A DNA stretch of 64,000 nucleotides from Nocardioides albus (lineage in GTDB: Bacteria > Actinomycetota > Actinomycetes > Propionibacteriales > Nocardioidaceae). Under the pieces are notes generated by a model, which made no database searches, was not told the origin of the DNA, and worked only from the letters and a program-made list of their open reading frames with translations. The DNA lies in NCBI RefSeq assembly GCF_014648255.1, contig NZ_BMQT01000003.1:186001-250000 (forward strand), written 5' to 3'. The position numbers and the translations under genes were made by a program. Shown here piece after piece: positions 29,984 through 39,942 of this stretch. The number at the start of each line of letters is the position of its first letter. Positions within the stretch are counted from its first letter, which is position 1.

Positions 29984-32191
29984 TCAGGCGGTCCGGCGAC
30001 TCCGGCGGCCGGACTCCCGCTTGCGGAGGGCATCGGTGAGCAGCGAGACCAGGGCCTCGAGCTGTACGTCGGCGGAGTCGGTGACCTCTTCGTCAGAGCC
30101 GTCCAGGGCGCGAGCCGCGAGGCCTGCCTTGGAGTCGATCAGCTCCGCGATCCGGGTGTCGATGGTCTGGCTCGCGATGATGCGCCACGCGGTGACCGGC
30201 TCGGTCTGACCGATGCGGTGGACGCGGTCGATCGCCTGGGTCTGCTCGGCGTCGGTCCAGGAGAGCTCGGCCAGGACCAGGTTGGAGGCGGCCTGCAGGT
30301 TGATGCCCACACCGGCGGCGGTGAGCGAGCAGACGATGACCTTGACCTCGGGGTCGTTCATGAACTCATCGATGGCCTTCTCGCGCGCCTTCGAGGTCTG
30401 GTCGCCGCGGATCGTGGAGTAACGGATGCCGCGCTCATCGAAGAGCTTCTGCGCGGTGTCCATGACCTCGATGTGCTTGGCGAAGAAGACGACCTTGCCG
30501 ACGTTGCGCGCCAGCTGGGCGGCGTAGTCGGCGGCCAGCGAGGCCTTCGCGCGACCGATGCGGCGCATCATGCCGAAGACGTTCTCGCCGGTGGAGGCGT
30601 CCTGGTCCTCGCGCTCCCAGGTGGCAACGCGGCGGATCAGCTCGAGGTCGAGCTCGCCAGGGGCCGGCTTGGCACCGGTCACCCGGGTCTCGATCGCGGT
30701 GTCGTAGCGCTGCATCATCCGCTTGGCCAGCTCGGCCTCGGCGGCCCGGATCGAGCGACCCTCGGCGTCGTCGAGCTCGACAGGCAGGTCGGCCACGCGG
30801 CGCGCGGGGATGTCGCTGGCGACGTCGATCTTGCGGCGGCGCACGATGCCCTGGTTGACGACGACGCGGCGGGCGGCGCCGTAGAAGCTGTTGTCCTGCG
30901 GGGTCAGCCCGGTCTCCTCGAGCCCCTCGAGCAGGCCGTTGAGCGGCTTGACGTCGTCGATCCAGCCGAGGAACTGCCAGATCGCCCGGAAGTCCTCGAT
31001 GTCGTTGATCAGCGGGGTGCCGGTCAGCGCCATCAGCAGCGGGTTGGCCGTACGCTGCCGGATCTTCTCCGAGAGCGCCAGCACGTGCTGGGAGCGCTGG
31101 GAGGACTTGTTCTTGATGAAGTGGGCCTCGTCGACGACCATGCCCTTGAAGCCGAACTCGCCGAGCCAGCCGACGTGGCGGTCGAGGATCTCGTAGTTCA
31201 CCACGATGATGTCGGCGAAGCCGTCGATGTCCTCGCCGTTGCCGTGCACGACGGTCGCCTTCTTGGACGGCGTCCAGAGGTCGACCTCGCGCGCCCAGTT
31301 GGCCTTGACGACGTTGGGTACGACGACGAGCAGCGGGTAGGCGTCGGCCGCCTCGGCAGCGAGCAGCGCCTGCGCGGTCTTACCGAGCCCAGGCTCGTCG
31401 GCCAGCAGGTAGGAGCGGTGTCCCTCGGCCGCCGAGGCGACCAGCTGCGCCTGGTGATGCATGAGCTCACGGGTGCCGGGCGCGTCGATGTGACCGGGGC
31501 CGTAGGCGGGCGGCTCGGGCAGCGGCATGCAGGAGGGCCCGGAGTCGGCGTACTCGAAGCTTCGGAACAGCGGCCCGAGGAGCTCCCAGCCGGAGAGGCG
31601 GCGGGCGTGCACCGGCGGGCGGGCGTTGGTGAAGTCGGGCGCCAGGAACGGGTTGGAGAGCTGGCGCTGGATGACGCTCGTCGGAACCACGCGCTTGTCG
31701 GGAACCGCGACAGCGGGGGTCTCGTCCTCGTCGTCCTCCTCGTCCTCCGGCACGTCGACGCCGCCACGGGCCATCAGCTCGTGCTTGAGGTCGACGGCGG
31801 CGTCGGAGATCTCGGCGTCCTCGGCGAGGAGCTCGAACAGGCGCGAGTCCATGGTCGCGGTCTTGGCGAGGATCGTGGCGATCCCGTCCAGACGCTTGAG
31901 CTGCTCGGCGCGGCGGCCCTCGTTGAGGGTCTCGTCCTCGAGCACCCGGTGGCGCTCGTCTCGGGCGAGAAGCGCGACGACCTGGAACTTGGTGCGTACG
32001 TCGGGCATGGCCGAGCGGCGCTGCACGGCCGACTCAACCTCGCGGACGACCTGAGCGAGCACCGGAATGATGCCCTCGTTGTCCTTATGGACGCCCTTGC
32101 GGCGACCGTTCTGCCCGGACTTGCCAGCACTGCCGTTGCTTCGCGAACGGCCGGACCGGTTGTTGCGCCGGGTAGCGGCTCCCTGAGCCAA
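29984..32191 (-). CDS. SNF2-family DNA-dependent ATPase / helicase
   Basis: 735 residues from TTG 32191, chosen because AAGGAGG lies 6 bp upstream. An Arg/Ser/Gly-rich basic N-terminus and an acidic linker (about 165-185) precede the SNF2 core: DEPGLGKTAQ (Walker A), VVDEAHFIKNK (motif II), LTGTPLIND (motif III), then helicase C with GVGINLQAASNLVL and QAIDRVHRIGQTEPV (motif VI). It remodels DNA-protein complexes, perhaps in repair or transcription. No defence partner genes (for example DISARM or Zorya) are adjacent. Basic N-terminus suggests direct DNA contact. Confidence 0.92.
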   Translation of the reverse strand: MAQGAATRRNNRSGRSRSNGSAGKSGQNGRRKGVHKDNEGIIPVLAQVVREVESAVQRRSAMPDVRTKFQVVALLARDERHRVLEDETLNEGRRAEQLKRLDGIATILAKTATMDSRLFELLAEDAEISDAAVDLKHELMARGGVDVPEDEEDDEDETPAVAVPDKRVVPTSVIQRQLSNPFLAPDFTNARPPVHARRLSGWELLGPLFRSFEYADSGPSCMPLPEPPAYGPGHIDAPGTRELMHHQAQLVASAAEGHRSYLLADEPGLGKTAQALLAAEAADAYPLLVVVPNVVKANWAREVDLWTPSKKATVVHGNGEDIDGFADIIVVNYEILDRHVGWLGEFGFKGMVVDEAHFIKNKSSQRSQHVLALSEKIRQRTANPLLMALTGTPLINDIEDFRAIWQFLGWIDDVKPLNGLLEGLEETGLTPQDNSFYGAARRVVVNQGIVRRRKIDVASDIPARRVADLPVELDDAEGRSIRAAEAELAKRMMQRYDTAIETRVTGAKPAPGELDLELIRRVATWEREDQDASTGENVFGMMRRIGRAKASLAADYAAQLARNVGKVVFFAKHIEVMDTAQKLFDERGIRYSTIRGDQTSKAREKAIDEFMNDPEVKVIVCSLTAAGVGINLQAASNLVLAELSWTDAEQTQAIDRVHRIGQTEPVTAWRIIASQTIDTRIAELIDSKAGLAARALDGSDEEVTDSADVQLEALVSLLTDALRKRESGRRSRRTA

Positions 32192-32474
32192 CTGAATCCT
32201 CCTTGGGGCCACGCACGGGTGAGTGGCATGTCCAGATACCGACCTCATCGGCCGGTCGCCCTCCCAGGGCTCACGCAGATCGATGGCAGACGACTGACGA
32301 CCGCATCCAAACAGCGGGTACGCGCGATCGGCGCCTCATCGACCGGGCCAGTGACTCGTTCGGTCCCCACGACGAACGTCCACGAGCCGGGCGCTTGCAG
32401 CGAGTGTAACCCCACCCACACCTGTTAGCGGAAGTCTCGTTCCGCGTTTTCTGTCAATTGATCAAACATCGGGC

Positions 32475-33233
32475 TCAGTCCACCAGGTACTGGTCCGCCC
32501 AAGCCGAGATGATCCGCGCGGCCCGACGGGCCTGACCCTTCCTGGTGAGGAGGTGGTCGGAGCCCTCCAATGCCACGAAGGAGCGCGGGTGGCGGGCGGT
32601 GTTGAAGATGTCGGAGGCGTTCTCGATGCCCACCGTGGTGTCGGTGGGGCTGTGCATGACCAGGAGGGGCTTCTTGAGCTGCATGATCTTGTGGCGCAGG
32701 TCGGCGCGGCGTACGTCGTGGACGAAGTGCTCCCGAAGGGTCAGCGACTTGCCGCCGGCCATCCACGGTGACTGGCCCTCTTCGAGCACCCTGGAGAGCA
32801 CCGCGTCGTAGTTGTGCTCGACGTGCGCCGGCTGGAACGGGGCACCGACGGTGACCACGGCGTCGACGCCGACCCCGTCACCGGCCGCAGCCAGGACCGC
32901 CGCACCGCCGAAGGAGTGACCGACGAGCAGCTCGGCCGGGGTGCCGCGCTCGGCCATGAACCGGGTGGCCTCCACGGTGTCGGCGACCTTGTGGGTGAAG
33001 GAGCCGTCACCCCAGTCGCCCTCGGAGTCGCCGAGCCCGAGGTTGTCGAAACGAAGCATCCCGATGCCCTCGGCAGCCAGCTGCTTGCAGATCCGCGCCG
33101 CGGCCGGCGAGTCCTTGCCGAGGGTGAAGCCGTGACTGAACACTCCCCAGCCACGCACCTCACCCTCAGGCAGGTCGATGAGGCCGGCCAGCATCGGCCC
33201 GGACATGCTCGCGAAGGTCACCTTCTCAGCCAC
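32475..33233 (-). CDS. Alpha/beta hydrolase
   Basis: 252 residues from GTG 33233. Nucleophile elbow GHSFGG, oxyanion region SHGFTLGKD, and the catalytic His in EGSDHLLTRKG. It resembles bacterial serine esterases of the YhiQ/OsmC-associated type. Substrate unknown. Between it and the aldehyde dehydrogenase there are 37 bp, same orientation, so co-transcription is likely. The 283 bp downstream up to the helicase start contain only a GCGGAA/TTCCGC hairpin near 32428. Confidence 0.85.
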   Translation of the reverse strand: MAEKVTFASMSGPMLAGLIDLPEGEVRGWGVFSHGFTLGKDSPAAARICKQLAAEGIGMLRFDNLGLGDSEGDWGDGSFTHKVADTVEATRFMAERGTPAELLVGHSFGGAAVLAAAGDGVGVDAVVTVGAPFQPAHVEHNYDAVLSRVLEEGQSPWMAGGKSLTLREHFVHDVRRADLRHKIMQLKKPLLVMHSPTDTTVGIENASDIFNTARHPRSFVALEGSDHLLTRKGQARRAARIISAWADQYLVD

Positions 33234-33270
33234 ACTTCGGATTCTTGCAGAGTCCGGCCGGAGCGCTCGC

Positions 33271-34653
33271 TCAGCGCTCGACGTAGAACAGGCGCTTGTT
33301 GAGGAACTCGTCGATCCCGAGCGGGCCGAGCTCGCGGCCGAAGCCGGAGCGCTTGGTGCCGCCGAAGGGGACGTCGGCGCCTTCGCCGGCCGGCGTGTTG
33401 ACGTTGGCCATGCCGACGTCGAGCTGCTGGGCGACGGCGATCGCGCGGGCCTCGTCGGTCGAGAAGACGGCGCCACCGAGGCCGTACTCGACCGCGTTGG
33501 CCAGCTCGACGGCCTCCTCGTCGGTGCTGACCTTGTAGACGACGGCGACCGGGCCGAAGAGCTCCTCGGTGTAGGCGCGCATCTCCGGGGTGACGCCGGT
33601 GAGGACGGCGGGGGCGAAGAAGGCGTCGGGGCCGTCGGAGATCTCGCCGCCGGCGTGGAGGGTCGCACCCTTGTCGACGGCGTCCTGGATCTGCTCGCGC
33701 AGCGCCTCGGCCGCCTTGCGGGCCACCAGCGGGGAGTAGACGGTGTCGTCGCCGTCCTCGCCCTCGAGCGGCTTCATCGCCGCCGCGCGCTTGGTGAGGG
33801 CGGTGACGAAGTCGTCGTAGACGCCCTCGTTCACGATCATCCGCTTGTTGCCGTTGCACACCTGGCCGACGTTCTCCATCCGGGTCGCCCAGGCGGTCTC
33901 GGCGGCCTCGTCGATGTCGTCGGAGTCGAGGATGATGTAGGGGTCGGAGCCGCCGAGCTCGAGGACGACCTTCTTCAGGTGGCGGCCGGCCGCCTCGGCG
34001 ACCGCCGTGCCGGCACGCTCGGAACCGGTCAGGGAGACCGCACGGACCCGCGGGTCGGCGATCATCGTGGCGATCTGCTCGTGGGTGGCGTAGAGGTTCT
34101 GGTAGACGCCCTCGGGAAGGCCGGCGTCGGCGAAGATCTTCGCGATCGCGGCCGAGGAACGCGGGCAGTTCTCGGCGTGCTTGAGGATGACCGTGTTGCC
34201 GGCGACCAGGTTGGGCGCGGCGAAGCGGGCGACCTGGTAGTAGGGGTAGTTCCACGGCATGACACCGAGCACCGGGCCGAGCGGGAGGCGCTGAATGACC
34301 GCCTTGCCCTCGTGGCCGGGCAGGTCGGTCTCCGCGAGCAGCTCGGGACCGTGGTCGGCGTAGTAGGCGGTGATCTCGCCGGAGAACTCGGCCTCGCCGG
34401 CACCCGAGGAGGCCTTCTTGCCCATCTCGGTGCGGATGATCTTCCCGAGCTCAGCGGCACGCTCGGTGAAGAGGTCCGCGGCGCGCTTCACGATCGCGGA
34501 ACGCTCCTCGATCGGGGTCGAGCGCCAGGCTTCGTACGCCTTCTTGGACCGGTCCATCGCCTCCTCCACCTCGGCATCGGTGGCGAACGGGAACGTCTCG
34601 ATCACCTCGCCGGTTGCGGGGTCGGTCACCTGGTAGGGAGGCGTGGTGCTCAT
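33271..34653 (-). CDS. gabD: Succinate-semialdehyde dehydrogenase (NAD(P)+)
   Basis: 460 residues from ATG 34653 with AGAGG at 6 bp. ALDH motifs: [47 protein letters not shown] (general base Glu) and [10 protein letters not shown] (catalytic Cys). This ENCGQxCxxxKR-type subgroup acts on succinate semialdehyde, feeding GABA or polyamine carbon to succinate. No GABA transaminase is adjacent, though the class III aminotransferase at 24508 could supply one. Confidence 0.88.
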   Translation of the reverse strand: MSTTPPYQVTDPATGEVIETFPFATDAEVEEAMDRSKKAYEAWRSTPIEERSAIVKRAADLFTERAAELGKIIRTEMGKKASSGAGEAEFSGEITAYYADHGPELLAETDLPGHEGKAVIQRLPLGPVLGVMPWNYPYYQVARFAAPNLVAGNTVILKHAENCPRSSAAIAKIFADAGLPEGVYQNLYATHEQIATMIADPRVRAVSLTGSERAGTAVAEAAGRHLKKVVLELGGSDPYIILDSDDIDEAAETAWATRMENVGQVCNGNKRMIVNEGVYDDFVTALTKRAAAMKPLEGEDGDDTVYSPLVARKAAEALREQIQDAVDKGATLHAGGEISDGPDAFFAPAVLTGVTPEMRAYTEELFGPVAVVYKVSTDEEAVELANAVEYGLGGAVFSTDEARAIAVAQQLDVGMANVNTPAGEGADVPFGGTKRSGFGRELGPLGIDEFLNKRLFYVER

Positions 34654-34762
34654 CGTCATCCTCTTCGATCGGGGCTGCTTTGGTGCGATGGTACGTGGTT
34701 TTCAGGCACTTTTGATGACGGAACCGACACTCTTTACCGGATTTCGCAACTGAATCCGAAGT

Positions 34763-34776
34763 TAGGACACGTTCTA
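34763..34776. promoter_or_regulatory. KstR-like palindromic operator overlapping a promoter
   Basis: TAGGACACGTTCTA differs by one base from a perfect TAGAAC-NN-GTTCTA palindrome, the pattern of KstR-type TetR regulators. TAGAAT (34774-34779) overlaps it as a probable -10, placing the transcript start next to the ATG at 34787. Confidence 0.45.
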
Positions 34777-34786
34777 GAATGTCCGC

Positions 34787-35635
34787 ATGGATCTTGCATT
34801 CTTCCGGCGCACCGACAACGCCTTCGAGCCTACGCCGATGGCTCGCAGCATGTGGGCCGAGGACCACATGCACGGCGTGGCCGCCAGCGGGCTGATCGCC
34901 CGTGGCCTCGAGGACCAGATCGAGGAGCTCGGACGTGCCTCGGAACTGGTGCCCTCGCGCTACCACGTGGACCTGTTCCGACCGCCGCGGATGGCGCCGA
35001 CGAAGATCCGCACGCGGGTCGTACGCAACGGCCCGCGCATCGCCCTGCTCGATGCCGAAATGGTTCAGTCGTCCGGCGACGGCTCGGAGCGGGTCGTGGC
35101 GCGCGCGACCTGCACCTACCTGCTCGCCGGCGAGAACCCGGCCGGGGAGGTCTGGTCGGCGACCGAGCGCGCCACTCCCCCGCCGCTCGAGGTGGCCCCG
35201 CCGACGTCCGAGCCGCACGTACCCTTCTTCGTCTCCGAGAACCCCTGGTCCGACGACTTCGGCAAGCACCAGAACGCCGGGCGCCACGTCACCTGGCAGG
35301 TCGCGGTGCCCACCGTCGCCGGCGAGCCGATGACCCCGTTCCAGACCGTCGCCTCCATCGCCGACGCCACCTCGATGGTCACCAACTGGGGCAGCAACGG
35401 TGTCGAGTGGATCAACACCGACATCTCTCTCGCCCTCGCCCGCCGCCCCGCCGGGATGGAGGTCGGCCTCGCCACCATCGACCATGTCGCCCACGAGGGC
35501 ATCTCCGTCGGCACCGCCGAGGTCTTCGACCGCGAGGGCACCATCGGCACCGCCACCGTCACCGCCCTGGCCAACGCCAAGCGCACCGTCGACTTCACCG
35601 CTCCTGTCGAGGGTGGCCCCGCCACCCCCGTCTAG
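34787..35635 (+). CDS. TesB-like acyl-CoA thioesterase family protein
   Basis: 282 residues, double hot-dog layout. The N-terminal half has HGVAASGLIARGLEDQI and the C-terminal half HVTWQVAVPTVAGEP, FQTVASIADATSMVTNW and GLATIDHVAHEGISVGTAEVFD. Proteins of this kind hydrolyse medium- or long-chain acyl-CoA or serve in sterol/lipid breakdown. There is no Shine-Dalgarno and the -10 sits 8 bp before the ATG, so it is probably leaderless. Its stop codon's last base begins the 21-bp repeat array. Confidence 0.82.
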   Translation: MDLAFFRRTDNAFEPTPMARSMWAEDHMHGVAASGLIARGLEDQIEELGRASELVPSRYHVDLFRPPRMAPTKIRTRVVRNGPRIALLDAEMVQSSGDGSERVVARATCTYLLAGENPAGEVWSATERATPPPLEVAPPTSEPHVPFFVSENPWSDDFGKHQNAGRHVTWQVAVPTVAGEPMTPFQTVASIADATSMVTNWGSNGVEWINTDISLALARRPAGMEVGLATIDHVAHEGISVGTAEVFDREGTIGTATVTALANAKRTVDFTAPVEGGPATPV

Positions 35636-35748
35636 CCGAGACGTCACCCCCGTCGGCCGAGACGTCGCTCGCGTCGGCCGAGATGTCACCGTGGTGACGT
35701 CTCGGCCGACGTACCTGACGTCTCGGCCGACGTACCTGACGTCTCGGC
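35635..35748. repeat. 21-bp tandem repeat array with inverted halves (locus B)
   Basis: Three forward units of GCCGAGACGTCAC, four bases, GTCG, a central GTCACCGTGGTGAC palindrome, then three reverse units (GACGTCTCGGCCGAC). It separates convergent genes; the right half encodes the C-terminal tail of the methyltransferase. Confidence 0.88.
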
Positions 35749-37917
35749 GAGGGTGAGGTTCTGGTCGACGAGGGCGGCCATCAAGGCTCGCTGGCGGATC
35801 GGGGTGAGACCGAAGCCGGTGGGGGTGAGGTCGGGGGTGGCGAGGGACTCGTCGATGCCCTGCAGGCGGGCGGTGGCACGGTTGACGTCGGCGATGGCTT
35901 GGCGCAGGTCGGTGGTCGCGGGGTCGTGGGTGACGGGGTCGCCGACGAGGTTGAGTACGCCGGTGATGCCGACCCGGCGCTCGGTGCCGACGCGGTCCAG
36001 GGCTGTCAGGAGCGCTTCGCCGGCCGGCCGGAGCGGGCTGAGATCCGCGGGGAACGGGTAGGTGGCGCGCAGGCGCGAGGGGTTGTAGCGGTAGGCGGTG
36101 TTGAGCATCGTGCCCCCGGCGCGCATCGCCCAGACGCGATGGAGGTCGGAGGCCAGGAACGCGTACGCGGCCGGATCCTGCGTCGGGTAGACGACCAGGC
36201 CGTTGGAGAACACATGGTCGGCACCGACGAGCACCGGCCACAGGTGCTTGCTGTGCTTGCTGAACGCGATGACGTGCGATAGCGCCGCGGCGTCACGGTA
36301 GAGCTCGTCGACCGGGCTGAGGAAGCCCCACCAACGCTCCTTGAGCTGGGGATACTTCGCGAACTGGCGACGGCGCTCGGCACGTACCTTCGACCGTACG
36401 AGGCGGGCGAGCGCGCGGTCCTCGGCCAGCTCCTCGAGCCCCAGCTTGCCGACGTCCACGACGAAGCGGGAGGCGATCGAGCCGCACGGTCTCACCAGGT
36501 CCTCCCCGCTCAGATAGGGCCGCACCGTGTGCCCGAGCGGACCGCGGGCGAACGCCTCCGCCTCGGACGGCGTCAGCACCAGCGAGCGGCCGAGCACGAT
36601 CGTGCCCTGATAGCCGTGCGGCAACGGGACGTCGAGATCCAGCGGTGCCGGCTCCGGGAGGGAGAGACCGTCCTCGAGCGTCCCGGTGATCGCGGGCACC
36701 GGACCTCCGTCGAGCCACGCGCGGTCGAGCGGTCGGGTGGTGAGCCAGATCTTCGCGAACCGCACCCCCGCCGTCGGCCACGGGGCCGAACGCTCCGCTC
36801 GGGCGACCTGCCAGCCACGGTCCAGGAGAGCCCCGAGGCCGAACCGCGCCGTGTCGCCCTCGCTGACCGAGTCGGTCGTGATCAGCCCGATCTCGCCGCG
36901 GCTGAGCGCAGCGGCGCGAAGCAGGAAGTAAATGACGTAGTCGGCCCGTCTGGTGGTGCCCCCGGCGAGCGTGTGGGCGAGGTAGTCCCGCAGCTCCTGG
37001 CCGATCGCGTCCCGCACCCGTTTCACCCCGAGGTAGGGCGGGTTGCCGACGACCGCGTCGAAGCCGCCGCGCGCCATCACCTCGGGGGCGACCAACGCCC
37101 AGTGGATCGGTCGGACGGCAGGAACGGGCAGGCGGCGGCCCCTGCGCAGCGCTGCGTACGCCTCCTCGAGCCGTCGTCCCGGCCGGCCGCCCAGCGGCAG
37201 CGCGACCGCGACCATGGCGTCGGCGTAGGCCCTCGGGTCGCGTACGCCGGCGGGCAGCTCCGCCGGGTCGAGGAGCCCGACCAGCGAGTTGCCGCACAGG
37301 ATGCGGTCGTCGAGAAAGGTCAGCGGGAGCGCGGGGTCCTCGCAGAGTAACCAGAGGGACAGCTTGGCGATGTCGACCGCGACCGGGTCGATGTCGGCGC
37401 CGTAGAGACAGCCGGTCACGATCTCGGCCACCGGCACCTGGCACGAGGACGCCAGATAGCGGGCGGAGGCGAGGAGGAAGACACCACTCCCGGCGGCGAT
37501 GTCGACCACGGTCGCCGTTGGGGAGGCGACCGGCGCGAGGGTGTGCGCGACGATCTCGTCGGCGAGCTCAGGCGGGGTGTAGTGGGCGCCGTTGTCACGT
37601 CGCGAGGAGTCTTCGAGCAGAGCCTCGTAGACGTAACCGATCTCCTCCAGAACGAGATCGTCCGCCGACATCCCGTCTGGGAAGAGATAGTCCGAGAGCA
37701 GATGATCCGACCAGGGATGGTCTGCGGTGCTCGATACGAGCAGCAGCCCCGCAGCGTCGAGCGCAGTATCGGAGAGCACCAGCCCCCGCGACACCGCGAA
37801 CCGCCGCACGACCTGGCGCATCACCACGGCCACCGCCACACGGCCGCCGCCCAGCTCGGCCACCGCCGATCGCGCTCGATCGCGCAACGTCTGGGCCGTG
37901 ATCACAGGATGAACCAT
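35686..37917 (-). CDS. N6-adenine DNA methyltransferase (orphan, type IIG-like core)
   Basis: 743 residues. SAM-binding region [19 protein letters not shown] and catalytic motif [10 protein letters not shown] identify a gamma-class N6-adenine MTase; [15 protein letters not shown] is the usual lead-in. The C-terminal half (from about 400) looks like a target-recognition domain. There is no endonuclease motif and no restriction or BREX gene beside it, so it is either a solitary epigenetic MTase or the remains of an R-M system. The last 20 residues are SAETSGT-type heptads encoded by the repeat array, an added tail. Confidence 0.88.
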   Translation of the reverse strand: MVHPVITAQTLRDRARSAVAELGGGRVAVAVVMRQVVRRFAVSRGLVLSDTALDAAGLLLVSSTADHPWSDHLLSDYLFPDGMSADDLVLEEIGYVYEALLEDSSRRDNGAHYTPPELADEIVAHTLAPVASPTATVVDIAAGSGVFLLASARYLASSCQVPVAEIVTGCLYGADIDPVAVDIAKLSLWLLCEDPALPLTFLDDRILCGNSLVGLLDPAELPAGVRDPRAYADAMVAVALPLGGRPGRRLEEAYAALRRGRRLPVPAVRPIHWALVAPEVMARGGFDAVVGNPPYLGVKRVRDAIGQELRDYLAHTLAGGTTRRADYVIYFLLRAAALSRGEIGLITTDSVSEGDTARFGLGALLDRGWQVARAERSAPWPTAGVRFAKIWLTTRPLDRAWLDGGPVPAITGTLEDGLSLPEPAPLDLDVPLPHGYQGTIVLGRSLVLTPSEAEAFARGPLGHTVRPYLSGEDLVRPCGSIASRFVVDVGKLGLEELAEDRALARLVRSKVRAERRRQFAKYPQLKERWWGFLSPVDELYRDAAALSHVIAFSKHSKHLWPVLVGADHVFSNGLVVYPTQDPAAYAFLASDLHRVWAMRAGGTMLNTAYRYNPSRLRATYPFPADLSPLRPAGEALLTALDRVGTERRVGITGVLNLVGDPVTHDPATTDLRQAIADVNRATARLQGIDESLATPDLTPTGFGLTPIRQRALMAALVDQNLTLAETSGTSAETSGTSAETSPR

Positions 37918-37948
37918 AGAACGCTCAGAGGTTCGGCGAGACGAACCG

Positions 37949-38479
37949 ATGGTGAAGAGTGACGCGGTCGGGCGTCTCGTTCACCACGACGTCACGGCCT
38001 GCCTACAGATTCCGGCGCATGTCCATCGACTCGGAGCGGCTCGGGCGCTCGAGCAGACCGCCCGCGACATCCTCGCGCACAGCGACATGACCCCGGTGGT
38101 CCTCTGTGCGACCGACTCGTGTCTCGAGCGCCGCCTGGAGCGGATCCCCGGCGTCGTGGCGCTCGGCTGGCGCACCGACGTACGCGCGCTGATGGCGACC
38201 AGCGCCTGCGTCGTCCAGAACGCCGGCGGCTTCACCTCGCTCGAGGCGCTCGCCTCGGGCACCCCGGTGATCACGTACCGCTCGATCTCCGGGCACGGCG
38301 CCGCCAATTCGGCCAACCTGGACCGTGCCGGGCTGATCCCGTAGACCCGGGACGAGCTGGAGCTAGCAAAGCATCTGACCGTCGCCGCGGAGTCGCCGCG
38401 GTTCAACCGGCTCGCGCTCGGTTACCCCGACCTCGTCCATCTCCTCACCGACAGCTTCGACGAGACCGCCGTGGCCTGA
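37949..38479 (+). pseudogene. Remnant of a GT28/MurG-like glycosyltransferase
   Basis: The frame encodes the C-terminal UDP-sugar-binding part of a glycosyltransferase (LGWRTDVRALMATSACVVQNAGGFTSLEALASGTPVITYRSISGHG), is interrupted by TAG at 38342-38344, then continues in the same frame for 44 codons (TRDELELAKHLTV to DETAVA) to a natural stop. The N-terminal acceptor domain is missing. It lies immediately upstream of the methyltransferase start, suggesting that a rearrangement removed the 5' part. Confidence 0.8.
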
Positions 38480-38501
38480 TCGATCCTCCACGCGGGACAC
38501 T

Positions 38502-39023
38502 TTGCGCCAAAGCCCACACGGACGCGCACCGACCTGGTTGGCTACGCGGGTGGCAGCGATCTTCGCGAGCGTGGTGGCAGTGCTCGGCACCCTCCTGGGC
38601 TCTCTGGCGACGTACGCGATCCAACGGAGCACCATTCGTCAGCAGCAGGCACTGGCCGGAGCAGAACGCCGACGTCAGGAACGGGTGGACGCGATATCGG
38701 CCTATGCCGAGGCTCTCACCACCTACCGGCGCGTCAAGATGGACCGGTGGCACTCCGTCGACGAGGGTCGCGATGACCAGGACGCCCTCCGGCGGCACGA
38801 CTACGAGGTGCGCGCGGCAGCCGTGTCGGCACGACTGCGAGTCGAGCTGCTGGTCGATGACCTAGAGCTCCGCGAGCGATGTCTGCTGGCGCTCGAGGCC
38901 GTCGACGCGATGATGCCCCGGATCTCTTCAGAGGAGTTCGGGCAGGGACGGAACGAGTCGCGGGCCGCGCTCACCCAGGTCGTCGACACGGCCCGCACGT
39001 TCCTGGACCGAGCCCAGGGCTAG
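38502..39023 (+). CDS. Single-TM, coiled-coil hypothetical protein
   Basis: 173 residues if TTG 38502 is used; GTG 38550 is an alternative. Residues about 17-40 are a membrane helix (AAIFASVVAVLGTLLGSLATY), then a long charged helix with heptads (QQQALAGAERRRQERVDAISAY). Same layout as the two proteins flanking 15.3 kb in the integrated element. No family function. Its stop overlaps the amidohydrolase stop by 3 bp (CTAG), a tight convergent pair. Confidence 0.65.
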   Translation: MRQSPHGRAPTWLATRVAAIFASVVAVLGTLLGSLATYAIQRSTIRQQQALAGAERRRQERVDAISAYAEALTTYRRVKMDRWHSVDEGRDDQDALRRHDYEVRAAAVSARLRVELLVDDLELRERCLLALEAVDAMMPRISSEEFGQGRNESRAALTQVVDTARTFLDRAQG

Positions 39024-39931
39024 ACGGTGTCTCCTACCCGGAAGAGCCGCGCAGCGTTCTCGTAGAGCACCCCGCGCGCCCACTCGTCCCCGAGCCCGAG
39101 CCCCAGGACGGCGTCGACCGCCTCCAGATAGGGATAGGGGATGTTCGGGAAGTCGCTCCCGAACAGCACCCGCTCCCCCAGTGCCTTCAGGCGCGGCAGC
39201 TCCTCGGCCGGGAACGGGGACATCGCCTCGGTGAAGGCGGTGAAGGCCATCGTCGTGTCCAGGTGGACCCCGTCGTACTTCTCCGCCAGATCGAGGAATC
39301 GGGAGTAGTCGGGAAGCCCCATGTGGGCGATGATCAGCACCAGGTCCGGATAGCGATCGAGCAGCGTCTCCATGCCGGCCGGGCCGGTGAAACGGCCCGG
39401 AGCGGGCCCGTGCCCGGAGTGGATCACCAGCGGCGTACGCGACTGCGAGAGCACTTCCCAGACCGGGTCCAGCAGCGGCGAGTTCGGGTCGTAGTCACCG
39501 ACCTGGACGTGCGCCTTGAAGATCCGCGCCCCGGCCTCGACCGCCTCACGCACGCACTCGCCCGCCTCCGGCTCCGGAAAGAACGTCGCGGACTGCAGAC
39601 AGTCCGGCTTGTCGGCCGCGAACTCCGCACCCCACTCGTTCAGCCATCTCGCCATCCCGGGCTTATGGGGATAGGAGAGCGCCGAGAAGTGACGTACGCC
39701 GAGGTCCCGCAGCACGCGGAGCCGTTCCACCTCGGTGCGCCGGTAGGCGATCGGCCATGCCCGGCCGGTCATCGGGCCCACCGCATCGAAGTAGGCCCAG
39801 ACCTTCTCGAGCATCCGCTGGGGCAGGAAGTGGGTGTGTACGTCGAAGAGGCCGTCCAGGCCAAGCGCATCGAGCCGCGCGCGGATCTGCGCAGGCTCGT
39901 CGGGGGCGATGGTGACCGCAGGAGGATTCAC
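39020..39931 (-). CDS. Amidohydrolase-2 family metal-dependent hydrolase
   Basis: 303 residues from GTG 39931. LFDVHTHFLP gives the metal-binding HxH, LVIHSGHGPAPG and LIIAHMGLPDYSRFLD carry later histidines, and FGSDFPNIPYPYLE the final Asp. This is the TIM-barrel group related to ACMS decarboxylase and 2-pyrone-4,6-dicarboxylate hydrolases. The substrate is not predictable. It lies 11 bp from the RNase H gene in the same direction. Confidence 0.82.
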   Translation of the reverse strand: MNPPAVTIAPDEPAQIRARLDALGLDGLFDVHTHFLPQRMLEKVWAYFDAVGPMTGRAWPIAYRRTEVERLRVLRDLGVRHFSALSYPHKPGMARWLNEWGAEFAADKPDCLQSATFFPEPEAGECVREAVEAGARIFKAHVQVGDYDPNSPLLDPVWEVLSQSRTPLVIHSGHGPAPGRFTGPAGMETLLDRYPDLVLIIAHMGLPDYSRFLDLAEKYDGVHLDTTMAFTAFTEAMSPFPAEELPRLKALGERVLFGSDFPNIPYPYLEAVDAVLGLGLGDEWARGVLYENAARLFRVGDTV

Positions 39932-39942
39932 AGCAGGCGAAC

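Noticed and set aside
30218..32428. A 736-codon + strand frame opposite the SNF2 helicase
   Set aside because: Antisense shadow of a gene with unmistakable helicase motifs.
35686..37917. Part of a BREX or DISARM defence island
   Set aside because: Only the methyltransferase is present; none of the partner genes (ATPases, PglZ, DrmA/B) lie within the window, and the SNF2 helicase is 3.5 kb away beyond metabolic genes.
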